Assembly (NCBI GenBank): GCA_022559845.1
Contig: CM040125.1
Coordinates: 287,728,200-287,792,199, forward strand
Source: Amorphophallus konjac
Lineage: Eukaryota; Streptophyta; Magnoliopsida; Alismatales; Araceae
Reading direction: 5' to 3'
Length of the DNA: 64,000 nt
Shown here: positions 44,431 through 56,689 of the stretch, piece after piece
Layout: each line of letters begins with the position of its first letter
How positions within the stretch are numbered: position 1 is the first letter of the stretch
The notes under the pieces: model-generated
What the model saw: only the letters and a program-made list of their open reading frames with translations
Told to the model about the DNA's origin: nothing
The model's database searches: none
Program-made: the position numbers and the translations under genes

Positions 44431-45158
44431 GAGGTCCGAGTCGGGACCAGAAGCCCGTCATACCATAAAGGTTATGATGTTAATTACGCCCTTCCAAGGA
44501 AGGACAACCCTTGATTAAACGCCGAAATAGGAGGCCTCGAAAGACGAACAGATGTTCACATACTTAATTTTAAACTTCATCCCAGGGCCAGGGAGGCGGG
44601 TAAGATAATGACATCAATCACGGAAACAGACTATAACGCTGAACCGGCGGTTCGAAATGACTAGACTTGGGGGAAAGAGGGAAAGGAGGATATCAATCAC
44701 GGACAGGCTGAGCCATGACAGCGATGGAGGTTTGCGGCATCGATCAACCTTTTGACAGCATTTCCCCTTAATCTGGATTATGCCCAAGGGGAAATAGGCT
44801 ATCACCCACGGAGTGTCGAGGTGAAAGCCGAGAGAAAGAAAGAGGTCGAGCCTCTCGATCCATATATACGAACTATAGGGTAATATGTGATCTCCCCTTC
44901 GGAAAGCTAGCGGGACTCATGCAGTGACAGAATCCACACGAGCAAAAGGGGTCGTTTATAAATCCGATGGCTGAGGATAAGGGGATCTAGTTTCCTTTTA
45001 AATTTGTCCCCGGACCAGATATGATGACTCATGGGCATCCTCGGATGAACTGAGTTGAAGTAATGGGGGGGGTTTCAATTGTATGTAGGAATAGGCTCCC
45101 GGGGCAGATTGGGTGTGCATACAGGTTCCTGGCGCCAGAAGAATGCCAGTGGGTTAGG

Positions 45159-45257
45159 TTCTCGGCGCATGAAGATGCAAAGGGGGTTAAGTTCTCGGCG
45201 CATGAGGATGCAAAGAGGGTTAAGTTCTCGGCGCATGAGGATGCAAAGAGGGTTCCC
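45159..45257 (+). repeat. 33-bp tandem repeat, three copies
   Basis: Three consecutive units beginning TTCTCGGCGCATGARGATGC, 33 bp each, inside the Tat-3 LTR. Confidence 0.9.
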
Positions 45258-46113
45258 GGCGCGCAGGGAAGAAGGCCAGGGTACGGGGGCTCCCGGTGCG
45301 CAGGGAAGGAGATGTACCTGGGGGTTCTCGGCGCCTGCAGGAGTGGCGCCGGGAGCTGTTCATCCGGTTCACTGTAGGCCAAGTCGAGAGGCACGAAGGT
45401 GCCGGGACGAGAATCAGAGCTTGCGATGCTCTGTTTTGGGTTTCATGTTGGTTAGGGTTGAGGCAAGTGGGCCCTGGGGCATCAGAATGGCTCAACTCAC
45501 TGGACTTCAATCTGTTTCGGTATAGGTTCCAAGGAAGGCCGAGAACATAGAAAGATTGGGCGGGGGACAATAAGGTATAGGGAGCCTCTATCACCACTGA
45601 TAGATAAGGTCCCGGGGATGAGTTTCATGTCATCTCAGGCATCCTGGGAGAATTTTGATAGCATCTCCCCTGGGCTTAACATTTTCCATAGAATGATAGA
45701 CGATCACCCACTGAATGTCGGGGTGAAAGCCAAGAAATAGAGGGGTATGGAACCCCTGGCGCCCGTGTGTGCTTGGAGCAATACATTGATATACCTTTTG
45801 TGATCGTAGAAGCTTATGCAGTGGCAGAGCTTCCTTGGTCTTAAGGTTTACAAAAGCTGATCAAGTTCGAGAAACCACGTAGAAAAAGGGGAGTTACTCT
45901 TACTAGTTGTCATCCCAGAGGTGCATATGACGGTCGAAGGCATCCCTTGACAGAGAGTGGGGTTCTGTTGAGCAGCTCACGAGGGTATTTTTAGGGTTTT
46001 TTAATAGTAGCCAGGGCTTAAAGATTTGAGAGAGGTTTTTGGCTTAAAAAAAAGGGGGGTTCCCGGCACCAAAATCATCGCGCCGGGAAGAGTCCTTCAG
46101 GGGTTACTATTGG

Positions 46114-46310
46114 GTGCGCCGGGAAGCGAATGCCAAGAGACTCTCGACGCAGGAAGCTTCGCGCCAGGAGGAAACCTCCTAGGTTGCTGTTCGGTGCGCC
46201 GGGAAACGAATGCCAAAGGGATCTCGGCGCAGGAAGCTTCGCGCCGGGAGGAAACCTCCTAGGTTACTGTTCGGTGCGCCGGGAAGCGAATGCCAAAGGG
46301 AAGAATAGGG
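46114..46310 (+). repeat. 80-bp tandem repeat, about 2.5 copies
   Basis: GTGCGCCGGGAARCGAATGCC starts at 46114, 46194 and 46274, a regular 80-bp step, inside the Tat-3 LTR. Confidence 0.9.
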
Positions 46311-47328
46311 TTATCGGCACGGGAAGACCCGCGCCGAGGGCTGTTCATCCGTTTTACTGTTCTGGAGGCCGAAATGGTGAGGGCACCGAGAGGGGTTTAG
46401 GGTTTTACGGTGCTCTGTTTTTGGTTTTAATGGTGGTTCGGGCAGAAACTGACAGATTCTATGGGCTCTAGACTGCTCAAGGCATCCACTCTGAGTTGGA
46501 TTAGGTCTAGAATTCAAAGGAGTATTAGGGTTCGAGAGGCATCTGGGAAGCCGGAATCTGAATGCCCCTATCCATCGCCATTGTCACGCAGAGCTTGGGG
46601 ACATACTTGATCTGGTCATTCGTCGCCCTGGGAGCCAAGAGATGACTGTCTCTGGCCCCAGAGGCGACTTAGATGACATCAACGGATGAAGCACACACGC
46701 TTAGAACCCCGGAGTTTCTCAAGCTTGACCATTGTATGACACAGCTTCATCCCAGCAGCCAAGGGATAGTCTGTCCCGGGCTCTGGGCTGAGCACTGATG
46801 GTGCTAAGAAGCAGAGAGAAGAAACAGGTAAATCGGATTATCATGCAGCTAATTTACAGAGAACGCGGGGAAGGGCAATAGAGTTTCAGAGGAAGCAAAA
46901 AAATCAGGCTTAAACTATAGCCCACCATACATATATATCCATTCGTTTGGCGATGCCCATCGGGGAAGACACACAGTGGGAAAGCCCAGACCATACACCA
47001 CTCTAATACTCAAGCCGATTACAAGGCAGGAGTGAGGGGAAGGGGAACAAACAGATGCCGAGATATCTCGGCTACATCGCATGAATCAAGATAAAGCTTG
47101 AAACGATTACATAAAGCAAAAGACAAGAAAACATGGGGGGGGGGAGGGCGGAGCATTGACTCCTCTCCCTCCCCCAGATGCCCACCTGGAGCTTCTTCCC
47201 TGGGGATCGGTCTCTTCTCTCTTTCTTTTTCAGTGGAGGAGGCTCTCTCTCTCTGGTCTCTTCTCTTTTTTTTCTTTCTGATCGATGGCCCGGCTTCCGA
47301 TCCCCTCCCCATTTCAAAGAGGGTTTGC

Positions 47329-47335
47329 TTTTATA
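47329..47335 (-). promoter_or_regulatory. TATA box of Tat-3 LTR
   Basis: On the minus strand TATAAAA in 'gagctataaaagc', about 780 bases into the LTR. Confidence 0.6.
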
Positions 47336-48116
47336 GCTCTCATCCCTCTGTTCTCTCGGTGGAGGGCAGTCGGTGTGGCTTGTTCCATTCGAGACATCTC
47401 CCGGCGCGATAAGTCGCCCCCTGTTGAGGCTCTCGGCGCCATTAACAGAAGCCCAAATGGCCGGCCCATCTATTGCCTTCAGGCCTCATACGTGCCTTAG
47501 GCTTCTCTTTATGCTTTCTTTTGAATTAATCTTTATCAGAACCGAATAAGGCCCACCTTTAGTAGAGACATGACTTTGTTGAGATCATCTTGAGGCTTGA
47601 TCAATGAACTCACTGAGGTTTAATCAGTATTGCCGTCTGAATGGCGACAAAACTGGGTATGTTTTATCAGCATTGTCATCTGAGCGGTGACAAGACCGGG
47701 CATCAGCTTCAGTCTGACAGACTTCGGCCGGGTGTGTAATCTGTGGAGAGGATTGCTCTTCTGTTCTGACTTTGTATGAGCCCTGACAATCTTTATCTGC
47801 CGGTGCCGGCTTCATCTTTATCTCATATTATATCCATTAGTAAGCTGACATCTGGTTCACCCTGACATATCATCCGTGGATTCTTGGACGAAGCAGTAGT
47901 ACAGCTCTTCTTAAAGGGCTGGGAGGTCTCATCAGTCGGTGACTGCGGCTTTATCGACGTTGCCGTCTGAATGACATCGGCACCGGGCATCAGCTTTGGC
48001 CGACAAGGGCTTTAGCAGGGTGAATGGTTAACGAGCTTCATCATTGGTCTTTCACTGTTGGTCAGACCCTCTTTTCAATTGTGCTTCCACCCTTGTTCAT
48101 TTTCCAGGTGTCAACA

Positions 48117-48130
48117 AATGCCCCCCACCT
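48117..48130 (-). other. polypurine tract of Tat-3
   Basis: On the minus strand GGTGGGGGGCATT directly precedes the LTR start TGTTGACACC. It is nearly identical to the Tat-1 tract at 22379. Confidence 0.8.
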
Positions 48131-48899
48131 GCGGGCGGCGTAAGCGCAGAATAAGCGGTACGGGGCCTGCGGGTGACTTTCATCATTCGAGGATATCTTC
48201 CTCAATTTGTCTTTCAGCTTAATCATGTCGCTGTAGTAACCTTCTGCATATCCATCTTTCATTTTGATGTTTTCATCTTTGTATTTTCTTTATTTTCAGC
48301 ATTTCGGAGCTTCTCGGCATGAACCTCCCGGCGCGACGGATATCGGCGTGAGTGGGCGCATGGGCTTCTCGGCGTGGACAGGCGCATGGGCTTCGTCCTT
48401 GGGTTCTCGGCGCACTTTACGGCCGGTAGGGGCTATCGGCCTGGGAGCTGTCGGCGCGCCTTTTGGCCGACGGGGGTTCTCGGCCGGGAAGTTCTCGGCG
48501 CGCATTTGGCCGCGCCGAGAGCCCCTCGGCTTCGGGCCCTACTTAGGGCGCCGAAAGCCCTGCTCTTCCTCATTCTCTCCTCTTCTTTCTCTTTCTTCAC
48601 TTCGGCGGTGGCGGTGAGCTGTGAGCTTCCCCCCCCCCCCCCCCCCCCGGGAGCGTCATTTCCCCCCCCCCCTTTTTGCCGATTTTTCGGGGTAGGTCCG
48701 ATATGTATATGGGATTGAGTCCCATTTTATGCTCGGGATCACTCCCTCTCGGTGGGTGACTCCCTATTCTTCTTGGGCATACCTCAGACAAGAGGAGATG
48801 CTGCCGAAATTTGTTGAGAATTTGTTTATCTTATTGTTTCGTGCCCATTCATCTTTCTGATGTTTCCTTTCTTGTCTTTCTCTGACTGCAGGTGCTGAC
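48131..48899 (+). promoter_or_regulatory. leader region of the antisense Tat-3 gene
   Basis: Lies between the polypurine tract and the ATG of the antisense gene. It is rich in TTCTCGGCGC motifs (48310-48560) and has two poly-C runs (about 48629-48648 and 48661-48672). A plausible 5' UTR intron runs from GTGAGC near 48613 to CTGACTGCAG ending at about 48892, just before the ATG at 48900. No clear TATA box is seen on the + strand. Confidence 0.4.
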
Positions 48900-51800
48900 A
48901 TGGCTTCCAGTTCTGCTGTTGCATCTTCCGGAGCTGTTGGAACAAGTTCATCGGCTCAGCCGGACATATCTCGGGCCAAAGTCAACTGGTTGAACATATA
49001 CAGCCTGAGCTTTGGCTATGACCAGATTGCTAGTGTCGACGAATCCTCCGATTCTGAAACTGACACTGTACCGACCGCTGGAGTTTATTCTTTCCTGGAA
49101 GGTACTGAATTCAGGAGAGCTGCTGACTACCACCCGGACTTGCCGAAGGATCGTCATTTGCTGCCGTTTGTTCGGACTTTCACCATACGCAGAATGCGGG
49201 ATGCTCTTATTACCCGTTCCGTGGAAGCGGCAATACTTGCCGATAGAGACAGCATGAAGGGCTCTGTCTATCGAGCCCGAGCCATATATCTCCCAGGTGA
49301 ACAGAGGGACTGGAATGCTGTGCTGGGCATTTCCGATTTAGAACCCGAGAAGAAGATGCTGACCCGGGCCCCAGAGTTCACCCCTGCAAGGTGGGACCAT
49401 ACCACCGGCCGTGTCCACCGAGAGAAGACCTCATTCGGACTCTTTTTGGCGCCTGCGAAGTGGGGTTATAGAGACGAGCCATTTGTTCTTAACTGCTTGG
49501 CCGTTCAGTTTAAATATCAGCTGGCTGCCGGCTGGTTTGGAGATGCCAAGTTGACAGACGCCCATCTTTTTAGGGTTGGAGCAGTGGAGTTCACAGAATA
49601 TGTTTTGAAGGAGTATGCCCCTCTATTGGTTAGAGCTGGAGTATACCATAGTGTATTTGCCTCCAGGTTCCGCTATCCCGTCTCTCGGGGATTGTGTTGC
49701 GGCATGCTTGAAGTGTTCTGCCCGCAGTTCAATACATTCTATACAGCGGAAGGCGAGACATCCCTCGACCTCTGGAGTTTATCGCAGCTTTCTGGCCTAC
49801 CCATGGACGGGGAGCCATATGAGGAGGTCTGTGATGCGGGACGAGACATGGACACGGCAAGCTCGCGACCGTCCCTAAATGAGGGAAGCGTCGGATGTGC
49901 GCGGTTGAGAAACCGGCTATGAGCTAGGGTGGTCGGCTCTCACTTGTGCCCGGATCAGGTCACGGGACGGTCTCGCACTCTCTCACAGCAGCAGTGATAT
50001 GAAAATAAAGCGAGCTAGATATCCCTACACATGCTTTCTAGCAGCGGCATAAACAAATATATATGAAGTAAGCAAAATGCCAAGTGTAGGAGCGAATACG
50101 ATACCTCCACGCGCCCGGCGTGGGGACGACGGACCCGGCCGAAACTCGTACTCCCGGAACAATATTACACAATATTACAGAAATGCAAGCCGCTGCCCAC
50201 TCCACGCAGGGAGGTAAAGGGCTACACAATGGGGTCCGGGAGGACCGAATTCGGGTTGACGGGCGGCTTCTCGCGTTGATTCGGCAACGCCCGAACTAAT
50301 GACGGTGGGCCCCACGTGCTGTCCTGAGGGGCCGTGTGGGACCCGGGTCACCGCTGTGGTGGGGGACACTGATGGAAGCGATCCCCGGGCTGGCGGCACG
50401 CTGGAACGACGATCGGAGGCCGGGCGGCTCCGGCCGGCGCCCGTCGGGAAAACTTCCCACGGACTTGCAGTTTCTGGTTTTCAGCGCGCTATCCGGCAAG
50501 AACGGACGCTGAGATCAGATCCGATGTCGGATTGACACGAAATTAGGGCCGTTGGAAAGCTGACTCGAAGTACTTCAATGTAGGCCTAGAGATCTGGACT
50601 GGATCTTCGCTGATCTAGACTTATGGAATTTACAACCTCCTGTTGTACAGTAACTGAACACTCAGATCTGCAGAGCTGATCTCTGATAACTGCCATTGAC
50701 CGCTAGGAAGACCTTAGATTCAGACTTCGACTTCTTCATGAAAGTTGTAGGATTTTGAGTTGGGAAGATGGAAAAGTTGGTGTGGAAACGTTTGGATGTT
50801 TCTATGAATTTCTATGATTTTTTTAATGGAAGAAGGTCGGATCTGGGATCTGGCTAGAAGTACTGTAGCTCCGGTAGAACATGAATTTTGAAAAATAGGT
50901 AAAAGACTAAAAAAAAATTAATAAAAATTGTGGAGGTAGGGAAAAATGGACATAACTCCCAGTTAAATTTGGAGGTCTAAAAAAATTTAAAAGGGTGGTA
51001 GAAGGGGACGAACACAAAGGTTCTATCACTGTAGACAGAGACAGATCTGATCTGAGTTTGGGGAATGAACGAAGTGGAAACAATATTAAACGGGAGAATT
51101 TGAGCCTGAGTTTTTTTGTGGGGAAGGGGCTATAAGGTAGGAACCAACCCTTAAAATTTGAAGTCGATCTTAACTCGTGGCTGACTTGAGGAATTTCCGA
51201 GCTTCACCTCTGTCCAGCAAGACAGAACACCAAAATTGATCCCGTGGCGGCTCGAAGGCGGCACGAACGGCAGCGGCGGCGGCACCGGTGATGATCAGAG
51301 GTTGAGAGGGGATGAAGAGAGGTAGAACCACTCTAGATCTGGGGTTGAAGGTGGAAGAACAGCAGGGGGAGGAGAGAGGGGTGCACCAAGCTCCAAGAGA
51401 CTCAACAATTTTTTGATTTTTTTCCATTCAATTTCATATGAAAATACAAGGTTTTATATGCTAGGTTTCTAATCCATTCTAGGCCCTTGGATCAAGGGTT
51501 GATGAGTGAATGGCTGAGATACAATGTGAATAACACACTTAATACATTTTTTTAATCTAATTTGACCATCTCCATTCAACCTTGGACTAATTCCATTCAA
51601 ACACCACCTAAACCACAACTACCATGCCTAATAAGACAAGGAAGCTTGCGCCCCCTTCCATGGGCCAAGGCCATTCATGGGCCAAGAGCCTCCCATTAGA
51701 TCATGCTAGTCTTGGGCCACTCCCACTTAGATGGCCCATGAGAGAGTGTAACCCAATTTGGGCCTTAAGTGCCTTAATGACCCATTTGAAACCAAATGAC

Positions 51801-54800
51801 CCAATATGAAGTAACACTCTTAATGGACTCTACTAATGGCAACCTAGCCTTGGACTTGACATAACAAATGGCCCATTGGCTTGATATAAGCCTTACAAGG
51901 ATGGCCCAAATGAAAGAAATCAAAAATTACATACACTTCAAGCCAATACAACCCATAATACACACCAATCCAAGCCAATACACAAAATACAACTCATAAG
52001 CTCTTGATGTCCTCATCAGTCTGCCTGGACGATTCCATCAAGGACGCCTCTAATGGAGAGGGCAGCTATTCTTTCGGTTATGCATACCGGTATCTGATGA
52101 AAGCTTACCGGTCCATCTGTTTGGCCTACAGTAGGGGGTCCTCCAAAGGCTATCAAGCCCGGGAAAAGAGTAGCCGACTGAGAGTCCGTGTGGGGCAGTG
52201 GATATAATATTTCTTCGGGGGTCCCTTGAGGTACGCATACTTTCCTTCCGTAGGGCTGTCTTCCGGTAAACAGGTCAGGGCCCCCCGTTACAAGTCAGCA
52301 CTGCCAGCTTCATTGCGCCGGACCGACGCGGATGGCCCGAACCCAGCAGGGGTTGATCCCATCACCCATTGTGCAGCCTATTTGACTTTCTGGCTATGCA
52401 CTTTCGCTCTCCCTCAAGGGGATGAGATGATTATTAGACCAGAGACTATATATCCGGCCTGCCAGATGGCTTGGGGGATGCGATTGTCTCTGTGCCCAGT
52501 GGCTCTGTGTTTAGTTTACAAATCCTTGGGGGACTTGCATAGACATCGGACTCCCCGCTCTTCGAGGACCGTGGGTCCCTTTCATTTCTTCAATGCCTGG
52601 GTTTGCAGCATTTTCCCTAAGCTGGCCCCGAGAACTTTACAGTCAGACACACTGCTCCCTCGTATGATTGAGTTTGCTAGCGCTGAACCTGGTCCTTTCT
52701 CAAAATAGCTGTTCAAGATGAGGGGTAGGCTAATAAGAGTGCCTGTAGACGCACCTGGCAGCATTCACTTTTGGAGCTTGGCAGCAGGTTCAGCTCCCTT
52801 GGTGGACCCTCAGAGGGAGTGCAAAATGGAGGAGGTGGAGGCTTATGTCCATCCTGTTTCGGGGGTCGCCGCCACCTGGCCTCTTTTAGAACCAGAATTG
52901 GTGAGGTGGGACATGGCCATACGGCCCAGTGTATTAGTTTTCAGGAAGGGGGGCCTGCTAATTTTGGAGCCCTATTATCCCTTCCGCTTTGGCAGAAATT
53001 TTGGTTACGACCAGCATATCCCTCCATCGGCTGCTCAGTTTCCTTTGGAGAGCCGGGCCAAGCACGGGTCTAGTATTGCCAGCGACGGTCGGATATGGTG
53101 GGATTTCTTTCATCGTCGTGAAGACACAACTTTCAGGGTCCCGACTGTCTCCAATCGTCTCCCTCGGGTCTCATCAGACTATATCAAGTGGTGGAACATA
53201 CGCACCAATTTTTATAAAGATGGCAGAGGCGCTTTCTGGGATGTGGCCGAGTGCTCCTTTTTGAAGCGGCAATTAGGGCCTGTATTTGACATTGACGAGG
53301 TCCATCTGAGGAGGCTTTATTCCCAGCACCAGAGGGAGGCAGAAGCTTATATCGCTACCCGTCGGTCTTTGAAGGAGGCGGGTGCGGAACTACCCACTCC
53401 TGTCTTTTCTGAAGTTAATGCAGACACTTTCATCAAAGACTTGAGACAGCTGGGCCACATAGGGGACACTCATTTGGAAGTGCAGTATCCATTCCCCCCG
53501 GAGGAACCACTCTCGAAGGCTACTTCTTGGAGGGGTCCGGCAGACAGGTTTCATCCTTACAGGGCCTTTGTGCGGAAGGAGGACCGCACCCAGTCATATT
53601 ATCAGCACACCTCCTGGCTTTTTGTACTGTTAAATGTCCACAGGCTGACAGTGGAGAGCCCGGTAGCTGTCATTCTAAATAAGCAGTTTTTTGTTTCTTT
53701 CCATTATGTTGACGCTTGGTGCATAGATTACCTCGGCCTATTTCATTGCCTTGATTTCCATGGCCATAAGGACTTGGCCGCCCTGACGGAGAAGTGTCAG
53801 ACTATTGGCGATGTATGCTGGCTTGTGAAGGAGGCCGCCTCCCGATCAAAGGAGGTAGCTTATATGTATTGGCCGCTTTCCACATTTTACGACGGCCCAG
53901 CAGGTGTGCTCCTTGTTTGTTTGATCATGGCTTCTTTCTTCTTATTGTCATGTTTTGCATATGTTGACTATGACTGTCTTTCTCGTGTCTCGCACAGATA
54001 GACCAGACATAAAGCGGCAGGGGCTTTACAGGAAGATAATTGCTCAAGCTGAGAAACCTGCCCACTTTGAAATTCCTGAAGCAGCACCTACGACCACTCC
54101 CCTGCCTCCGGGCAAGAAGAGGAAGCCTTTTGTGGTGAAGGTTGCCGTCGCCAAGGCCAAGAAGGCCAAGGTTGCTCGGACCCGGAAGTCGGTTTCGACT
54201 GCGAAGGAAGCTGGAACCCCTCTTCCGGATATCCCTTCATTTGACGCATTCGCATCTCAGAGGGAGGCCGCACAGGCATCTGCCGAAGGTGATGGTGATA
54301 GCTTGTAGCTGGAACTTCCTTTGTCGTCTTGACCAATCTCCTAAGAAGTTCTTTGAGGCTGAGCTTCTTTTTATCTGATACAGCCCAGGAGCAGGTTGAA
54401 GCGCCTGTGGAGACGGACACAAGACTGCCTTCTCCCACCCCGGTTGGCGAGGAGGAGGGTAAATGTGCTTTTTCCATCTGTTTCATACTTCCGTTGTTTT
54501 CTTTGCTATACTTCTCAGAAGTTTTCTTTTCTTGTAGCAGTGGCAGTCGGGGAGCAAGCCGAGGCCATGATGATGACGGAAGAGCTGCCTCGACCACAGG
54601 AGGGTCACAAGACTCGGCCAAAGCAGAGTACTATTCCGGCCAGACGCATAATCACTCGATCTACATCCCGCCATGCTTTAGAGGTGCCGGCCCAGCATAT
54701 AGCTAGTGTGGAAATATCTTCGGGCAGCTCCCAGGTCGTCTCCCATGAGGAGGAAGTAGATTTCAGCGGCAGCGAAGGGGAAGGTATTTCCAAGTCAGAA

Positions 54801-56373
54801 GCCCCTCCTGCACTTGCGAAAGGTGTTCCATCTCTTCGACCCGCCAAACTATTGGTGTTATCCTCTGAGGAAGAATTTCAGGAGGAGTTTGCCGGGCTCG
54901 ATACTGACATTGACATAACTCCACCACTCGCCATTTCGGCGACGGAGCTTTCTTCTCTTTCGCCCCATTTCGAGGGTGCGGACCCTGCTTCAAAGGTGGG
55001 TTGTTCTTCATGTATGCTGCTTCATTTGTTTCTTTTATTTAGTGCTGAAGGTCGCTTTGCTTTGGTCTCAGAGTATTGTCGCTGCTACCTTGGCCACCTC
55101 CACATCCTTCATGGACATTTCCCTTGTAGATTGGGCTATTGTTCCTTTTCTGCCTTTAACTTGCACGGGGGCTCCTGAGATCATTCGCCCTGTGCCAGTG
55201 CGGATACAGTCCTCGACAGACTTGGCATCATTAGACTTGGGGGCTGCAGAAGAAAGTGTCATCCCTGCCAGGGCTTCAGATCTTAGAGCTGAAGCAGATC
55301 CGGCCAGGAGCTCCGCTTTCATACCGGCCGCAGTAATGTCAATTGTGCCCGAGTTAGCAATTCCTGCCATAGTGGCTACAGAGTCCGAATTCCTGCTTGC
55401 ACAGTCTAAGGCACCTCTGTCCCCATCACCAGAAAGAGCAGCTGAAGGTGCAGCCTCCATTGCAGAGATAACCCCATTATTCATTGATTCTCCTCCCGCG
55501 GATGTTCAAGGTGTAGCTCCCGAGGCAGCAGCAGAGGAGGAGTCTTCAGCCCAGCAGGGGAGTACAGAGAGATACCGGCTAGCTCTTTCGGCAGATTTGC
55601 CTTCTTCGTCCTCCCAAGTGGGCATTGGACTATAGGCAGATATTGACAGAGAGGTGACCTTTGAAGTCGTCGCATCTGCTTCCTTTGGCTTTACTTCTCC
55701 TGACGGCTTCGTCTGGCAGCATCTGGACATGTTACGCCAGCTAGTAGAGTCTCAGCCTGGCTTGACATATCTACAGCTGAAGGAAATCGCCAATCGCCTC
55801 ACCGTTGGCCTACAAGCCATGGGCTGCCCTTTGGACACATGGGCTCAGCGGGTCTTGCTTTTGTTGAAATTCGTGCATCGGAGAGACTTCCTAGCACGGA
55901 CCATGGTTGACAGGCTGACGGCGTTGAAGTTGCAGAGGTCAGAATGCAAATCCGAGGTGGAAAAGCTGACGCTGACACTTGATGAACGCCAGGCCGAGCT
56001 ACAGAGCATTATTCAGCGGGAGGAGGCTATCCAGAAACGGGTAGCCGTTTTGGAGGCGGAACTCACTGAACTTCAGGCCGAGCTGCAGCAATTATCTTCT
56101 ATTCGGCCACAGTCCACCGAGGAGGTGGCTTTACTGGAGGGTCGGGTGATGTCTTTCCAGGACCTGTCCATGAGGCTTCAGGAGGAGGAAGCGCGCCTTC
56201 ATGAGTTAGGAGCCGCCCCCTATGTTGGTCTTCTGGCCTTTGAAGATATCTTTCGGCGGCCACGAATTATCTTCACTTTCTTTTCTTTTCTTTCTTCTCT
56301 TCCCATCTCTTTCTCTCCCTTTTTTTTTGTGACACAGCGTCCCCTCGGGGCCCCTTATGTACTCACTTCGTAA
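48900..56373 (+). pseudogene. antisense PMD plus coiled-coil extra gene of Tat-3
   Basis: Oriented opposite to Tat-3 pol, between pol and the 3' LTR. Exons: 48900-53903 (interrupted by the solo LTR 49832-52018), 53998-54288, 54384-54458, 54538-54995, 55072 to about 56373. Introns are GT-AG with phases 1, 1, 1 and 0. PMD signatures: SLDLWSLSQLSGLPMDGEPYEE, YLTFWLCTFALP and a long Trp/Tyr-rich region. Downstream is a basic Lys/Arg stretch (GKKRKPFVVKVAVAKAKKAKV), then Ser/Ala-rich linkers, then a coiled coil (about 55900-56200). In-frame stops: TAA 52205-52207, TAG 52706-52708, TAG 55633-55635. Tat-lineage elements are known to carry extra ORFs, some with a transposon-associated domain; this fits that class. 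The last exon end is uncertain. Confidence 0.75.
49832..52018 (-). repeat. Z-related solo LTR, copy 3, inserted in the Tat-3 extra gene
   Basis: TGATGCGGGACGAG...GTCCTCATCA on the + strand, flanked by GTCTG on both sides (49827-49831 and 52019-52023). Ends match element Z in reverse orientation; the minus-strand TATA box is at 51452-51458. Being a single LTR with an intact target duplication, it is a recombination product. It splits the first exon exactly, and the frame resumes in phase on the far side. Confidence 0.9.
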
Positions 56374-56689
56374 TGAAAAGAAATCTTTTGGCTTCATGTG
56401 TATCCATCTTGTTTACCATGTGGTTTCATCACTTCGGGGAAGTGGGGTAGTGGTTTTAGCAACCCCTCATGTGAATGGCTCGTATCTAGCAGGAGAGCGT
56501 CCACCCCTTCAGAGAAAGGATGGGGAACTCGCTCCACCGCGTGACGGGCATCCGAAGAGGTGCTTAAACCGGATTGTGTTGGTATCAGCAAACGTCCCTC
56601 TTGGCAATATGTGCTATGACGGAGACAATTTGCAGGAATGTGAAAGAAGGGGTTTCATCAGAATAGACGGAAAGTCTAGACTGGGTAGA
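56374..56689. other. spacer downstream of the antisense gene
   Basis: About 300 bp between the extra gene and the repeat arrays. No feature recognised. Confidence 0.4.

Larger units (their letters stand above)
44620..48116 (-). repeat. Tat-3 3' LTR (minus orientation), left edge approximate
   Basis: The right edge is precise: on the minus strand TGTTGACACC follows a polypurine tract. The LTR has diverged internal repeats of about 0.9-1 kb (44.6-45.6 and 45.6-46.5 kb) sharing 'atcaccca...gtcgaggtgaaagcc' and 'gttcatccg...ttcactg' segments. It also has short arrays, many TCGGCGC motifs and a TATA box (47329-47335). The left edge lies somewhere in 44.4-44.7 kb. No gene is supported. Confidence 0.65.

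Noticed and set aside
48062..48262. 66-residue minus-strand frame that reads like protein (GYYSDMIKLKDKLRK)
   Set aside because: It runs across the polypurine tract into the LTR. It may be a remnant coding tail, but the boundary evidence favours non-coding 3' sequence, and Tat-1 lacks a convincing counterpart.
54088..54621. 177-residue minus-strand frame opposite the Tat-3 extra gene
   Set aside because: Complement of coding exons and introns with good splice sites on the + strand; it is a shadow frame.
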